Source: Paenilisteria riparia FSL S10-1204
GTDB taxonomy: Bacteria > Bacillota > Bacilli > Lactobacillales > Listeriaceae
Assembly: GCF_000525995.1 (NCBI RefSeq)
Contig: NZ_AODL01000004.1
Location: 124,001 to 188,000 of the forward strand
Direction: 5' to 3'
DNA length: 64,000 bases
Of this stretch, positions 45,818 through 54,488 are shown piece after piece. Each line of letters opens with the position of its first letter. The first letter of the stretch is position 1. A program made the position numbers and the translations under genes. Below the pieces are notes generated by a model, which did no database searches, was not told the DNA's origin, and saw only the letters and a list, made by a program, of their open reading frames with translations.

Positions 45818-46693
45818 ATGACCGAAGAATCGATTTTCCAGTTGAAAAAAATAGCGAAACGAGCGCGAATTGCTATTGCTGGTGCGGATGATGCTGTCAT
45901 TTTAGAAGTGGTGGAACAAGCATTAGCACATGATTTTGCCGACTTCTTGTTGTTTGGACGTGCCGAACTGATTACGATTAAGTCGCCACATGTACAAGTT
46001 ATCGCTACGAAAACCGACCAAGAAGCTGCGGAAAAAGCGACAGAAGCTGTAGCCAAGAAGCAAGCCGATATCTTGATGAAAGGCAATTTACCAACAGCTC
46101 TCATCCTCAAAACGATCTTAAAAAAAGAATACCAATTACGCGATAAAGAACTGCTATCGCATGTCGCTGTTTTCGAAATACCAGCGTATCACAAGCCGCT
46201 AATCGTGTCTGACGTTGCCATGAATATTGCACCGGACGAAGACACACAAATCCAAATTACACAAAACGCCATTGCATCTGCGCAAAAACTTGGCATCATC
46301 AAACCAAAAGTTGCTGTTTTAAGCGCCGTCGAAAAAGAAAGCCCAAAAATGCATTCTTCTGTTCAAGCCGCACAAGTCGCGGCGTATTTCAAAGCATTTG
46401 CAAGTGATGAGGCTGAAGTGGAAGGGCCGTTAGCGTTTGATAATGCGATTTCTAAAGCTGCCGCGCAACATAAAAACATCGATAACAATGTAGCGGGAGA
46501 CGCCGATATACTAATCATGCCATCCATTGAAGCAGGAAATATTTTGTATAAGTCGCTTGTGTTTTTTGCAGGTGCGCGAGTTGGTGGATTCATTGCAGGC
46601 GTGAAAGTTCCTGTTATCATCGCATCCAGAAGCGATTCGGTTGATAACAAACTTGCCTCATTAATATTAACTGTTGGAATGGTCGGAAAATGA
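45818..46693 (+). CDS. ptb: Phosphate butyryltransferase
   Basis: Ptb exchanges acyl-CoA and acyl-phosphate. The 291-residue protein belongs to the phosphate acetyl/butyryltransferase family: ADILMKGNLPTA, SHVAVFEIPAYHKPLIVSDVAMNIAP and the VEGPLAFDNAIS segment. With buk it interconverts branched acyl-CoAs and acids, feeding or draining the bkd products. AAGGAGG lies before the ATG, and it is first in the operon. Confidence 0.92.
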   Translation: MTEESIFQLKKIAKRARIAIAGADDAVILEVVEQALAHDFADFLLFGRAELITIKSPHVQVIATKTDQEAAEKATEAVAKKQADILMKGNLPTALILKTILKKEYQLRDKELLSHVAVFEIPAYHKPLIVSDVAMNIAPDEDTQIQITQNAIASAQKLGIIKPKVAVLSAVEKESPKMHSSVQAAQVAAYFKAFASDEAEVEGPLAFDNAISKAAAQHKNIDNNVAGDADILIMPSIEAGNILYKSLVFFAGARVGGFIAGVKVPVIIASRSDSVDNKLASLILTVGMVGK

Positions 46694-46835
46694 TACAAAA
46701 CTTTGAATAAAACGATTTCAAGCCTTGGGGTGCAAAGCTTTTTAAGTTTGTGATGCTCTCATGATACAATAGGCAGGAGATAGCAATCTGACAGGAATTT
46801 TAACAGCAAATCTGATTCACATGGAGGAGAAATAC

Positions 46836-47909
46836 GTGGCATTTCAAGTTTTGGCAATCAATCCAGGATCAACATCTACGAAAATCGCTTTATTCGAAGG
46901 GAAAATCGTTCTTTTAAAGCAAGAAATCTCACATTCGCGAGAAGAAATCGCAGCGTTTGAAACCATTATGGCGCAGTTTTCATTTCGATATAACCTCATA
47001 AAAGAAGCATTAGCAAGCACGGACACCACTCATTTAGCAGCAGTTGTCGGACGCGGTGGTCTACTTCGACCAATGGCTGGCGGTACCTATGAAGTCAATG
47101 ATGCGATGCAACGCGACTTAGAAGTTGGTATTTCAGGGCAGCATGCGTCGAATCTAGGCGGTTTACTAGCTCGAAAAATCGCGGATGACTACGCTATTCC
47201 AGCCTTTATCGTTGACCCCGTTGTCGTTGATGAACTGGCGCCAATCGCTAGATATTCTGGAAATGCCCATATCGAGCGCCAAAGCATTTTTCATGCCTTG
47301 AATCAGAAAGCAGTGGCCCGAAACGTTGCAGCTAAACTAGGAAGAGCCTACGAAGAACTGCATTTAATTGTTGCCCATCTTGGCGGCGGTATTTCTGTTG
47401 GCTCGCATAGTCGCGGTCGTGTGATTGATGTAAACAATGCGCTTGATGGCGACGGTCCAATGAGTCCTGAGCGTTCCGGTTCCTTACCGATGGCTGGTTT
47501 TCTAGCATGGGCTTTTTCCGAAGGCGTAACAAAAGAGCAATTACATACAGAACTAGTAGGGCGCGGCGGTCTTGTTTCTTACAAAGGAACTAATGACCTG
47601 CGCGACATCGAACGCCAAATAAAAGACGGGGATACCGAAGCAAAAGCACTTTTTGAAGCAATGGCATACCAAGTTGCAAAAGAAATCGGAGCCAATGCTG
47701 CCGTGTTAAAAGGTCAGATTGACGCGATTGTCCTGACTGGTGGTTTAGCCCGAAGTGATGCATTTATTCAAGAAATCACGCAGTACGTTCATTGGATAGC
47801 ACCAATTATGACCGAGCCAGGCGAAGACGAAATGGCCGCTTTGAACGACGGTGCTCAACGAATTTTACAAAAACAAGAAGAGGCACAAATTTATATTGGG
47901 GAGGAATAG
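46836..47909 (+). CDS. buk: Butyrate kinase
   Basis: Buk phosphorylates butyrate or branched short-chain acids with ATP. The 357-residue protein is an acetokinase-family member with LAINPGSTSTKIALFEG at the start, GRGGLLRPM, HLGGGISVGSHSRGRVIDVNNALDGDGPMSPERSG-type residues (about 180-215) and the VLTGGLARS segment. I place the start at GTG 46836 because GGAGGAG lies at 46823-46830, inside any longer version. lpd follows after two bases. About 140 bases separate it from ptb, with only a weak hairpin. Confidence 0.92.
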   Translation: MAFQVLAINPGSTSTKIALFEGKIVLLKQEISHSREEIAAFETIMAQFSFRYNLIKEALASTDTTHLAAVVGRGGLLRPMAGGTYEVNDAMQRDLEVGISGQHASNLGGLLARKIADDYAIPAFIVDPVVVDELAPIARYSGNAHIERQSIFHALNQKAVARNVAAKLGRAYEELHLIVAHLGGGISVGSHSRGRVIDVNNALDGDGPMSPERSGSLPMAGFLAWAFSEGVTKEQLHTELVGRGGLVSYKGTNDLRDIERQIKDGDTEAKALFEAMAYQVAKEIGANAAVLKGQIDAIVLTGGLARSDAFIQEITQYVHWIAPIMTEPGEDEMAALNDGAQRILQKQEEAQIYIGEE

Positions 47910-47911
47910 AA

Positions 47912-49338
47912 ATGGCAAAAGAGTATGACGTTGTAGTATTAGGTGGCGGAACAGGCGGTTATGTCGCAGCCATTCGCGCCGCACAAAAAGGGCTGACAGT
48001 AGCCGTTGTTGAAAAAGATAGAGTCGGCGGCACATGTTTGCACCGCGGTTGTATTCCAAGTAAAGCGCTACTTCGCTCCGCTGAAGTTTTACAAACTGTT
48101 CGTAAAGCAGCCGAATTTGGCATCGAAGCTCCTGAACCAACGTTTAGTTTTATAAAAGCTCAAGAGCGCAAACAAGGTATTGTTGACCAATTAGAAAGCG
48201 GCATCCAACAGCTATTCAAAAAAGGAAAAATTGATTTATATGAAGGCCGTGGAACGATTCTAGGCCCATCCATTTTCTCACCAACGGCAGGAACGATTTC
48301 CGTAGAATTTAACGACGGCACAGAAAATGAAATGCTAATCCCAAAAAAATCTTATCATCGCGACTGGCTCCAAACCAAGAGCATTAAACGGTTTAGCTTT
48401 TGACGAAGAGTTCGTTCTTTCTTCTGATGGCGCGTTACAATTAGAAAGTTTGCCCGAATCTATCATTATCGTCGGGGGCGGTGTTATCGGTATGGAATGG
48501 GCATCCATGTTGCATGATTTCGGCGTACAAGTAACTGTTGTCGAATACAGCGATCGTATCCTACCAACCGAAGACAAAGACATCTCCAAAGAACTAAACC
48601 GCCTTTACAAAAAGAAAAAAAATCAAAATCGTTACAAGCGCTGAAGTACAAGCAGACACATACAAAAAAACGGAAGACGGCGTTGAAATAAAAGCCCTTG
48701 TAAAAGGCGAAGAACAAACATTCAAAGCTTCAAAAATGCTCGTATCCGTCGGCAGAAGCGCAAACGTTGAAAATATCGGTCTCGAAAATACAGACATCAT
48801 TGTAGACAAAGGCGTTATTCAAGTAACTGATAACTTCCAAACAAAAGAAAGTCATATGTACGCTGTAGGCGATTGTATCGGTGGCTTGCAACTGGCGCAT
48901 GTTGCGATGGAAGAAGGCGTTATCGCAGCAGAGCACATTAGTGGAAACCCACAACCAGCAATCAACTACAATCACGTACCGCGTTGTACGTATACATCCC
49001 CAGAAATCGCAAGCGTTGGTATCACCGAAGAACAAGCAAAAGCAGAAGGGTTTGACGTGAAGACAGGGAAATTCTTTTTCCGTGGTATCGGTAAAGCCTT
49101 AGTATACGGTGAATCGGAAGGTTTCATCAAAGTAGTAGCCGACAAGAAAACTAACGATTTGCTTGGGGTCTTCATGATTGGTCCGCACGTGACAGACATG
49201 ATTTCTGAAGCCGCCTTGGCACACGTTTTAGACGCTACACCATTTGAAATTGGCAATACTATTCACCCGCATCCGACATTAGCAGAAGCATTCGGTGAAG
49301 CAGCACTAGCAGTCGATGGACTCGCGATTCATGGTTAA
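47912..49338 (+). CDS. lpdV: Dihydrolipoyl dehydrogenase of the branched-chain complex (two frameshifts)
   Basis: This is the E3 flavoenzyme of the branched-chain 2-oxo acid dehydrogenase complex. The N-terminus has the FAD motif GGGTGGYVAAIRAAQ and the redox pair C42/C47 in GGTCLHRGC. The frame then breaks twice: at the A7 run 48343-48349 (six A gives PKNLIIATGSKPRALNG, the family's ATG motif) and at the A8 run 48615-48622 (seven A gives KKKIKIVTSAEVQ). The third piece carries YAVGDCIGG and the HPHPTLAEAF active-site motif. Corrected, it is 474 residues. The dimer-interface end is intact. Confidence 0.92.
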
Positions 49339-49359
49339 AAATAAGGAGGAAATTTGGCA

Positions 49360-50346
49360 ATGGGATTAAAAGAAACAGGTTTATCAGATGAAACCTTATT
49401 AGAAATGTATCAAAAACTAGTGTTAGCAAGACGGGTTGATGAGCGTTTATGGTTACTTAATCGCTCTGGGAAAATACCGTTCACTATATCAGGGCAAGGA
49501 CAAGAAATCGCACAAATTGGTGCAGCTTATGCCTTTGATTTAGAGAAAGACTATTGCTTGCCGTATTATCGCGATCTCGCAGTTGTTCTTTCGTTTGGCA
49601 TGACCGCGCGTGACATCATGTTAAGCGCTTTTGCCAAAGCAGAGGACCCGAACTCGGGCGGCCGTCAGATGCCAGCCCATTTCGGTCAAAAGTCCAATCG
49701 CATCGTTACACAAAGTTCACCGGTAACGACACAATTCCCGCACGCAGCAGGAATCGGTTTAGCCGCAAAAATGAAAAAAGATCCAATCGTAGCCTACGCT
49801 TCTACAGGAGAAGGCTCATCCAATCAAGGCGATTTCCACGAAGGTATCAACTTTGCCAGCGTGCATAAATTACCCGTCGTATTCGTTATTCATAACAACC
49901 AATACGCCATTTCCGTACCAATCGAAAAACAATATGCCGCCAAAAAACTATCAGACCGCGCATTAGGTTACGGTATTCCAGGCGTTCGCGTAGACGGCAA
50001 TAACATGGCTGAAGTGTACCTCGCATTCAAAGAAGCTGTAGACCGTGCTCGCCGTGGCGAAGGTCCAACATTAATCGAAACAATGACATACCGTTTCACA
50101 CCTCACTCCTCAGACGATGACGACAGAAGCTACCGCACACTAGAAGAAGTAAATACAGCAAAAGAACGCGATCCACTAGCCATTTATACAAAAGAGCTAG
50201 AAGAGCTTGGCCTACTAGACGATGCAAAAAAAGAAGCCTATGAAAAAGAAATCATGGCATTAGTAAACGAAGCAACAGACTACGCAGAAGCGGCTAGTTA
50301 CGCTGATCCAGAATCAGCACTACTGCACGTCTACGAAGAAAAATAA
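49360..50346 (+). CDS. bkdAA: Branched-chain 2-oxo acid dehydrogenase E1 alpha subunit
   Basis: BkdAA is the thiamine-dependent alpha subunit that decarboxylates branched 2-oxo acids. The 328-residue protein has QEIAQIGAAYA, SGGRQMPAHFG, the thiamine motif STGEGSSNQGDFHEGINFA (GDG-type start, N ending) and YRFTPHSSDDDD with the conserved HS pair. I chose the ATG at 49360, ten bases after AAGGAGG, over a TTG two codons earlier. Products prime branched-chain fatty acids, the main membrane lipids of Listeria. Confidence 0.94.
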   Translation: MGLKETGLSDETLLEMYQKLVLARRVDERLWLLNRSGKIPFTISGQGQEIAQIGAAYAFDLEKDYCLPYYRDLAVVLSFGMTARDIMLSAFAKAEDPNSGGRQMPAHFGQKSNRIVTQSSPVTTQFPHAAGIGLAAKMKKDPIVAYASTGEGSSNQGDFHEGINFASVHKLPVVFVIHNNQYAISVPIEKQYAAKKLSDRALGYGIPGVRVDGNNMAEVYLAFKEAVDRARRGEGPTLIETMTYRFTPHSSDDDDRSYRTLEEVNTAKERDPLAIYTKELEELGLLDDAKKEAYEKEIMALVNEATDYAEAASYADPESALLHVYEEK

Positions 50347-50386
50347 TCGCGACTTTTAAGAAAGCTTTAATTTAGGAGGAATAAAG

Positions 50387-51370
50387 ATGCCTGTCATTTC
50401 ATATATTGACGCCATTACGGCCGCGCTTCGTGAAGAGATGGAGCGCGATGAGAACGTATTTATTTTAGGAGAAGACGTCGGTAAAAAAGGTGGCGTTTTT
50501 AAAGCAACAGCTGGTTTATACGAGCAATTTGGGGAAGAACGCGTGCTGGATACGCCACTTGCTGAGTCTGCGATTGCTGGTGTTGGTATCGGTGCTGCCA
50601 TGTACGGTATGCGTCCGGTTGCTGAAATGCAGTTTGCCGATTTTATTATGCCCGCAGTGAATCAAATCATTTCAGAAGCATCACGCATTCGTTACCGTTC
50701 CAACAATGACTGGGACTGTCCGATTGTTTTTCGTGCGCCTTATGGTGGTGGCGTCCACGGTGCCCTTTACCATTCCCAGTCAATTGAGAAAGTATTCGCT
50801 GGCCAACCCGGTTTGAAAATCGTGATGCCATCTAGCCCATACGACGCAAAAGGTCTTCTAAAAGCCGCTATCCGCGACAATGACCCCGTTCTTTTCTTAG
50901 AGCATAAACGCGCGTACCGCCTCATTAAAGGCGAAGTGCCAGAAGCGGACTACACTGTTCCAATTGGAAAAGCCAATGTTGTTCGTGAAGGCGATGATAT
51001 TACGGTGATTACCTATGGTTTAGCTGTCCACTTTGCCCAACAAGCTGCTGAGAAATTAGCAAGTGACGGCATGGAAGCAGAAATTTTAGACTTAAGAACA
51101 ATTTATCCGCTCGACAAAGAAGCCATTATTACCGCAGCCAAAAAGACCGGAAAAGTCCTGCTTGTTACGGAGGATAATAAAGAAGGTAGCATTATCGGCG
51201 AAGTTGCCGCAATCATCGCAGAGAACTGCCTATTCGACCTAGACGCACCAATCAAGCGTTTAGCAGGTCCAGATACGCCAGCGATGCCATTCGCACCAAC
51301 TATGGAGAAATATTTCATGATCAACCCCGATAAAGTAGAAAAAGCAATGCGTGACTTAGCGGAATTTTAA
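50387..51370 (+). CDS. bkdAB: Branched-chain 2-oxo acid dehydrogenase E1 beta subunit
   Basis: BkdAB is the beta subunit of E1 and forms the thiamine site together with BkdAA. The 327-residue protein shows GEDVGKKGGVFKATAGL, TPLAESAIAGVGIGAA, EMQFADFIMPAVNQI and RAPYGGGVHGALYHSQS, all standard for the family. GGAGGA precedes the ATG, 40 bases after bkdAA. bkdB follows after 13 bases. Confidence 0.95.
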   Translation: MPVISYIDAITAALREEMERDENVFILGEDVGKKGGVFKATAGLYEQFGEERVLDTPLAESAIAGVGIGAAMYGMRPVAEMQFADFIMPAVNQIISEASRIRYRSNNDWDCPIVFRAPYGGGVHGALYHSQSIEKVFAGQPGLKIVMPSSPYDAKGLLKAAIRDNDPVLFLEHKRAYRLIKGEVPEADYTVPIGKANVVREGDDITVITYGLAVHFAQQAAEKLASDGMEAEILDLRTIYPLDKEAIITAAKKTGKVLLVTEDNKEGSIIGEVAAIIAENCLFDLDAPIKRLAGPDTPAMPFAPTMEKYFMINPDKVEKAMRDLAEF

Positions 51371-51383
51371 AGGAGTGAAAAAA

Positions 51384-52622
51384 ATGGCACTTGAAAAAAT
51401 TACAATGCCACAACTTGGTGAAAGTGTAACAGAAGGAACCATCAGCCAATGGCTAGTCGCACCAGGTGACCACGTCAATAAATACGATGCACTTGCAGAA
51501 GTGTTAACCGATAAAGTAACAGCCGAAATCCCATCTTCATTCACGGGAACGGTAAAAGAACTCATCGCTGAAGAAGATGAAACACTAGAAGTCGGCGCTG
51601 TCATCTGTATTTTAGAAACAGAAGGAGAGGGTGAACAGCCAGCAGAAACAGTCAAAGAAGAAGCGCCAGCACCCGAAGCACCACAAAAAGCGCCAGCACA
51701 ACAAAGCGCACCAACCGGTCGTTTTTCACCTGCAGTTCTAACACTGGCAGCCGAGCATAACATTGATTTAGGCCAAGTCACCGGTTCAGGACGCGACGGT
51801 CGTATTACACGCAAAGATGTTCTTGCTTATGTAAAAAATGGCGCACCAGCTACAACGAAACCAACAGAACCAGCAAGTAGTACTGCACCACAAAAAGCAG
51901 TACCAATGCCAACTAGTCAAGTAGGCGACCGCGAAACACCAATTGACGGTATTAGAAAAGCAATCGCGAAACATATGGTGACAAGTAAACATGAAATTCC
52001 ACACGCATGGATGATGGTCGAAGCAGATGCCACAGGTCTAGTCCGTTACCGCGACGGCTTAAAAAATAAATTCAAATCCGAAGAAGGCTATGCGCTTACT
52101 TATTTTGCCTTTTTCGTAAAAGCAGTCGCACAAGCGCTGAAAGAATTCCCAATTTTAAATAGTACATGGGCTGGCGATAAAATCATCGAGCGAGCCGACA
52201 TCAACATTTCTATCGCCGTAGCAACCGACGATCATTTATTCGTACCTGTCATCAAGCATGCCGATGAGAAATCAATCAAAGGTATTGCACGCGAAATCAA
52301 CGAACTAGCCGCAAAAGCACGCGCTGGCAAACTAACACAAGACGACATGTCAGGCGGAACATTCACAGTAAACAGCACAGGTTCATTTGGCTCCGTTCAA
52401 TCGATGGGCATCATTAACCATCCACAAGCAGCGATCTTACAAGTAGAATCTATCGTGAAGCGCCCAGTTGTGATTGACGATATGATTGCCATTCGCAATA
52501 TGGTCAACCTATGTCTGTCCATTGACCACCGCATACTAGACGGTCTCGTTGCCGGCAGATTCCTGCAAAAAATCAGAGAAAATGTAGAAATAATCACAAA
52601 AGAAAACACACCAATTTATTAA
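51384..52622 (+). CDS. bkdB: Branched-chain 2-oxo acid dehydrogenase E2 (lipoyl acyltransferase)
   Basis: BkdB is the core of the complex and transfers the branched acyl group to CoA. The 412-residue protein has an N-terminal lipoyl domain with lipoyl-lysine K44 in LTDKVTAE, a Pro/Ala/Glu linker (about 80-110), a peripheral-subunit-binding domain (about 115-150; SPAVLTLAAEHNIDL), a second linker and the acyltransferase domain ending with the catalytic SIDHRILDGLVAG motif. I chose the ATG at 51384, preceded by AAAGGAG. It is the last gene of the operon. Confidence 0.95.
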   Translation: MALEKITMPQLGESVTEGTISQWLVAPGDHVNKYDALAEVLTDKVTAEIPSSFTGTVKELIAEEDETLEVGAVICILETEGEGEQPAETVKEEAPAPEAPQKAPAQQSAPTGRFSPAVLTLAAEHNIDLGQVTGSGRDGRITRKDVLAYVKNGAPATTKPTEPASSTAPQKAVPMPTSQVGDRETPIDGIRKAIAKHMVTSKHEIPHAWMMVEADATGLVRYRDGLKNKFKSEEGYALTYFAFFVKAVAQALKEFPILNSTWAGDKIIERADINISIAVATDDHLFVPVIKHADEKSIKGIAREINELAAKARAGKLTQDDMSGGTFTVNSTGSFGSVQSMGIINHPQAAILQVESIVKRPVVIDDMIAIRNMVNLCLSIDHRILDGLVAGRFLQKIRENVEIITKENTPIY

Positions 52623-52686
52623 AAAATAGGGAGAAAAAATAACAAGCGTGACCAAAATACCCAGATGTTTAACAAAAAAATGCAAC

Positions 52687-52736
52687 GGGTATAAAAATAA
52701 TACATCTAGATCCATACCCCTAAACTCCCTAGATGT
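52687..52736 (+). other. Possible H-type pseudoknot in the bkdB 3' region
   Basis: GGGTAT (52687-52692) can pair with ATACCC (52714-52719), and ACATCTAG (52702-52709) with CTAGATGT (52729-52736). The four arms alternate, so both can form only as a pseudoknot; otherwise they are competing hairpins. It lies between the bkdB stop and its terminator. Confidence 0.4.
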
Positions 52737-52780
52737 CTTGAGTGGTACGTATATAAAAATACGGTATCACTCTTTTTATT
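52737..52780 (+). terminator. Terminator of the bkd operon
   Basis: GAGTG-TACGTAT pairs with ATACG-TA-CACTC, with a bulge and a G-U pair, around TAAAA, followed by TTTTTATT. It lies about 120 bases after bkdB. Confidence 0.65.
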
Positions 52781-52816
52781 GGGGCTGTTACGCATTCCAT
52801 GCGTTACAGCCCCAAT
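52778..52816. repeat. Strong inverted repeat downstream of the bkd terminator
   Basis: The arms 52778-52794 and 52800-52816 are complementary over 17 positions with one T-T mismatch, around a five-base loop (TTCCA). The stem is GC-rich (GGGGCTGT/ACAGCCCC) and has no T tract of its own on either strand. The following region to 53030 is A-rich with a few further short complementarities and no gene I can support. Confidence 0.6.
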
Positions 52817-53024
52817 ACAAGGCGTATCGAAGAGGAGCGTTGTATCCTTAAGCTGGCGTGACTAACTATCGAATCTAATACGCACTAAACACAAAAAAGA
52901 GCCTCCAAAACCAAAGAACACCAAACCTCCCTTAAATCAAAATAAATTAATAAAAAAACACAACACATCAAACAAGACATCCCTCTAAAAATAACCTATA
53001 ATTAATAACACTACAAAAACAAAA

Positions 53025-53055
53025 AAAACCACATCATCCAATGTGGTTTTCCATA
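53025..53055 (-). terminator. Terminator of prli42
   Basis: AAAACCACAT and ATGTGGTTTT form a perfect 10-bp stem around CATCCA, flanked on the left by an A run that becomes the T tract on the minus strand. It lies just after the prli42 stop. Confidence 0.75.
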
Positions 53056-53064
53056 CATCATCAC

Positions 53065-53160
53065 CTATAAAAACATCAAGACCCCGGTTAAAACAGAAGA
53101 GGCTACAATCGCAACAAGCATCAAAATAACGATAACTCTGGCAACTTTTTTGTTAGTCAT
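53065..53160 (-). CDS. prli42: Stressosome-associated membrane miniprotein Prli42
   Basis: A 31-codon gene, too short for most ORF callers, reads MTNKKVARVIVILMLVAIVA then SSVLTGVLMFL. It has a basic N-terminus (KK, R) and one hydrophobic helix, exactly the length and layout of Prli42, the Listeria miniprotein that anchors the stressosome through RsbR and helps sense oxidative stress. Support is strong: AAGGAG about ten bases before the ATG, a TTGAAA-17-TATGAT promoter and a perfect terminator. Its place between bkdB and the PepT-like gene agrees with my memory of the rli42 locus. Identity rests on sequence pattern and context, not on a search. Confidence 0.88.
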   Translation of the reverse strand: MTNKKVARVIVILMLVAIVASSVLTGVLMFL

Positions 53161-53201
53161 AAAATTGGATGGCTCCTTCCAAATAAAATCTCGTTATCTC
53201 C

Positions 53202-53230
53202 ATCATACTTGCTTTACATAAGATTTTCAA
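53202..53230 (-). promoter_or_regulatory. Putative SigA promoter of prli42
   Basis: On the minus strand TTGAAA (plus 53225-53230), exactly 17 bases, and TATGAT (plus 53202-53207) precede prli42 by about 40 bases. It occupies the DNA immediately upstream of the divergent peptidase gene. Confidence 0.6.
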
Positions 53231-53275
53231 GTGAAATCAGCAAAAAAAAGATTAAAAAAGACAGAGGTGAATCCC

Positions 53276-54358
53276 ATGACACAAGATATCATACAGGACC
53301 TTTTTTTAGAATTAGTGGCAATCCCGTCCGAATCAGGTCAAGAACAAGAAATTATCACATATATCCAAACCTTTCTGAAACAAAGAAACATTCCATCAAA
53401 GCCGAGCAAACAACAATCCGGCTTAGTAGCGACAGTATCAGCAAGCGATGAAGCCATGGAAAAAGCGCCAATCATTGCATTTTCAGCCCACCTAGACACA
53501 GCTAAAACGCCAAACGCACCAGAAGTCACTTTAACCAAAGGCTATATTGAAACGACAAATCTAGCTCTCCTAGGCGCCGATGATAAAGCAGGAATCACAG
53601 CCATGCTTGCTGCGATTGACCAATTAACACAAAATTCCGAACCCCACGGTCAAATCGAATTTATCTTTACAACAAAAGAAGAAGAAGGCCTCATCGGAGC
53701 AAAACTATTCGACCTCGATTTAGTAGAAGCAGACTTTGGTTTTTGCTTAGACGCTCCAGGCCCAGTTGGCAACATGACTCGTACAAGTCGTACGCATTTA
53801 CAATTAGATTTTTGGATAGAAGTAGGTAAATCGCCTGAAAAATCCGCGATTCAAATTGCTCGCGAAGCCTTGAAAAAAATTCATAAACACAAATTTCCAA
53901 CAGAGGTGCATTGGCAAGTCTATCATTTCGGTGGAGAAGTACTAGAAAATGGAAACGAAAAAGTCACCATTTTATCTGAGTTGTCAGCAGATGTCCCATT
54001 GGAACACTGCTTGCCCTGTGTCGAACAAATCAAGCAAATATTCATCGAAATCGGTGTCGCACACAAAGCTGACGTACAAGACGTAACGCACATGAATTAT
54101 CATCACTTCCATCTGGCATCAACAAGTAAGCCTTGCCTTATCGCCACACAAGCGATGGCCAACCTAGGACTATCGCAGCAAACTGTCCAAATGGAAGGTG
54201 GGACGGATGCCAATGTATTCAACGATCGTGGCATTCCATTCCTAGTACTAGCAGCAGGCTATGAAAATCCGCATACTACTAGTGAGCGAATCGCTGTCAC
54301 CGAATTGCATCATTTAACAGAACTAGTCGTTGAAATCATTAAAGTGACATCAAACTAA
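53276..54358 (+). CDS. PepT-like M20 family peptidase
   Basis: The 360-residue protein is an M20/M28-type zinc peptidase resembling tripeptidase T. It shows metal-site motifs FSAHLDTA, LGADDKAGITAML and TTKEEEGLIGAK (general-base Glu), a dimerisation domain (about 175-285), and the EGGTDANVFNDRG segment with further ligands. I chose the ATG at 53276, after AGAGGTG, rather than an upstream ATG at 53231. Listeria annotations often call this gene pepT-like; whether it is a true tripeptidase is unproven. Confidence 0.88.
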   Translation: MTQDIIQDLFLELVAIPSESGQEQEIITYIQTFLKQRNIPSKPSKQQSGLVATVSASDEAMEKAPIIAFSAHLDTAKTPNAPEVTLTKGYIETTNLALLGADDKAGITAMLAAIDQLTQNSEPHGQIEFIFTTKEEEGLIGAKLFDLDLVEADFGFCLDAPGPVGNMTRTSRTHLQLDFWIEVGKSPEKSAIQIAREALKKIHKHKFPTEVHWQVYHFGGEVLENGNEKVTILSELSADVPLEHCLPCVEQIKQIFIEIGVAHKADVQDVTHMNYHHFHLASTSKPCLIATQAMANLGLSQQTVQMEGGTDANVFNDRGIPFLVLAAGYENPHTTSERIAVTELHHLTELVVEIIKVTSN

Positions 54359-54389
54359 CAATAAATTCGCTAAATTTGGGTTTGTTTCA

Positions 54390-54418
54390 TTGCCGTAGAG
54401 CCCAAGTTTTGATATAGT
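54390..54418 (+). promoter_or_regulatory. Putative SigA promoter of gnd
   Basis: TTGCCG (54390-54395), 17 bases, and TATAGT (54413-54418) lie about 70 bases before gnd. Confidence 0.5.
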
Positions 54419-54488
54419 TATTAGTGTTGAGAAAATGGCAGCATTCATTTAACGAATGACTCGAAAGAAGAAGGGACGAATGTAAAAA

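Noticed and set aside
52648-52851. Open frame of 67 codons after bkdB
   Set aside because: It crosses the pseudoknot-like pairing, the terminator and the inverted repeat, and its product resembles no protein; the DNA reads as RNA structure.
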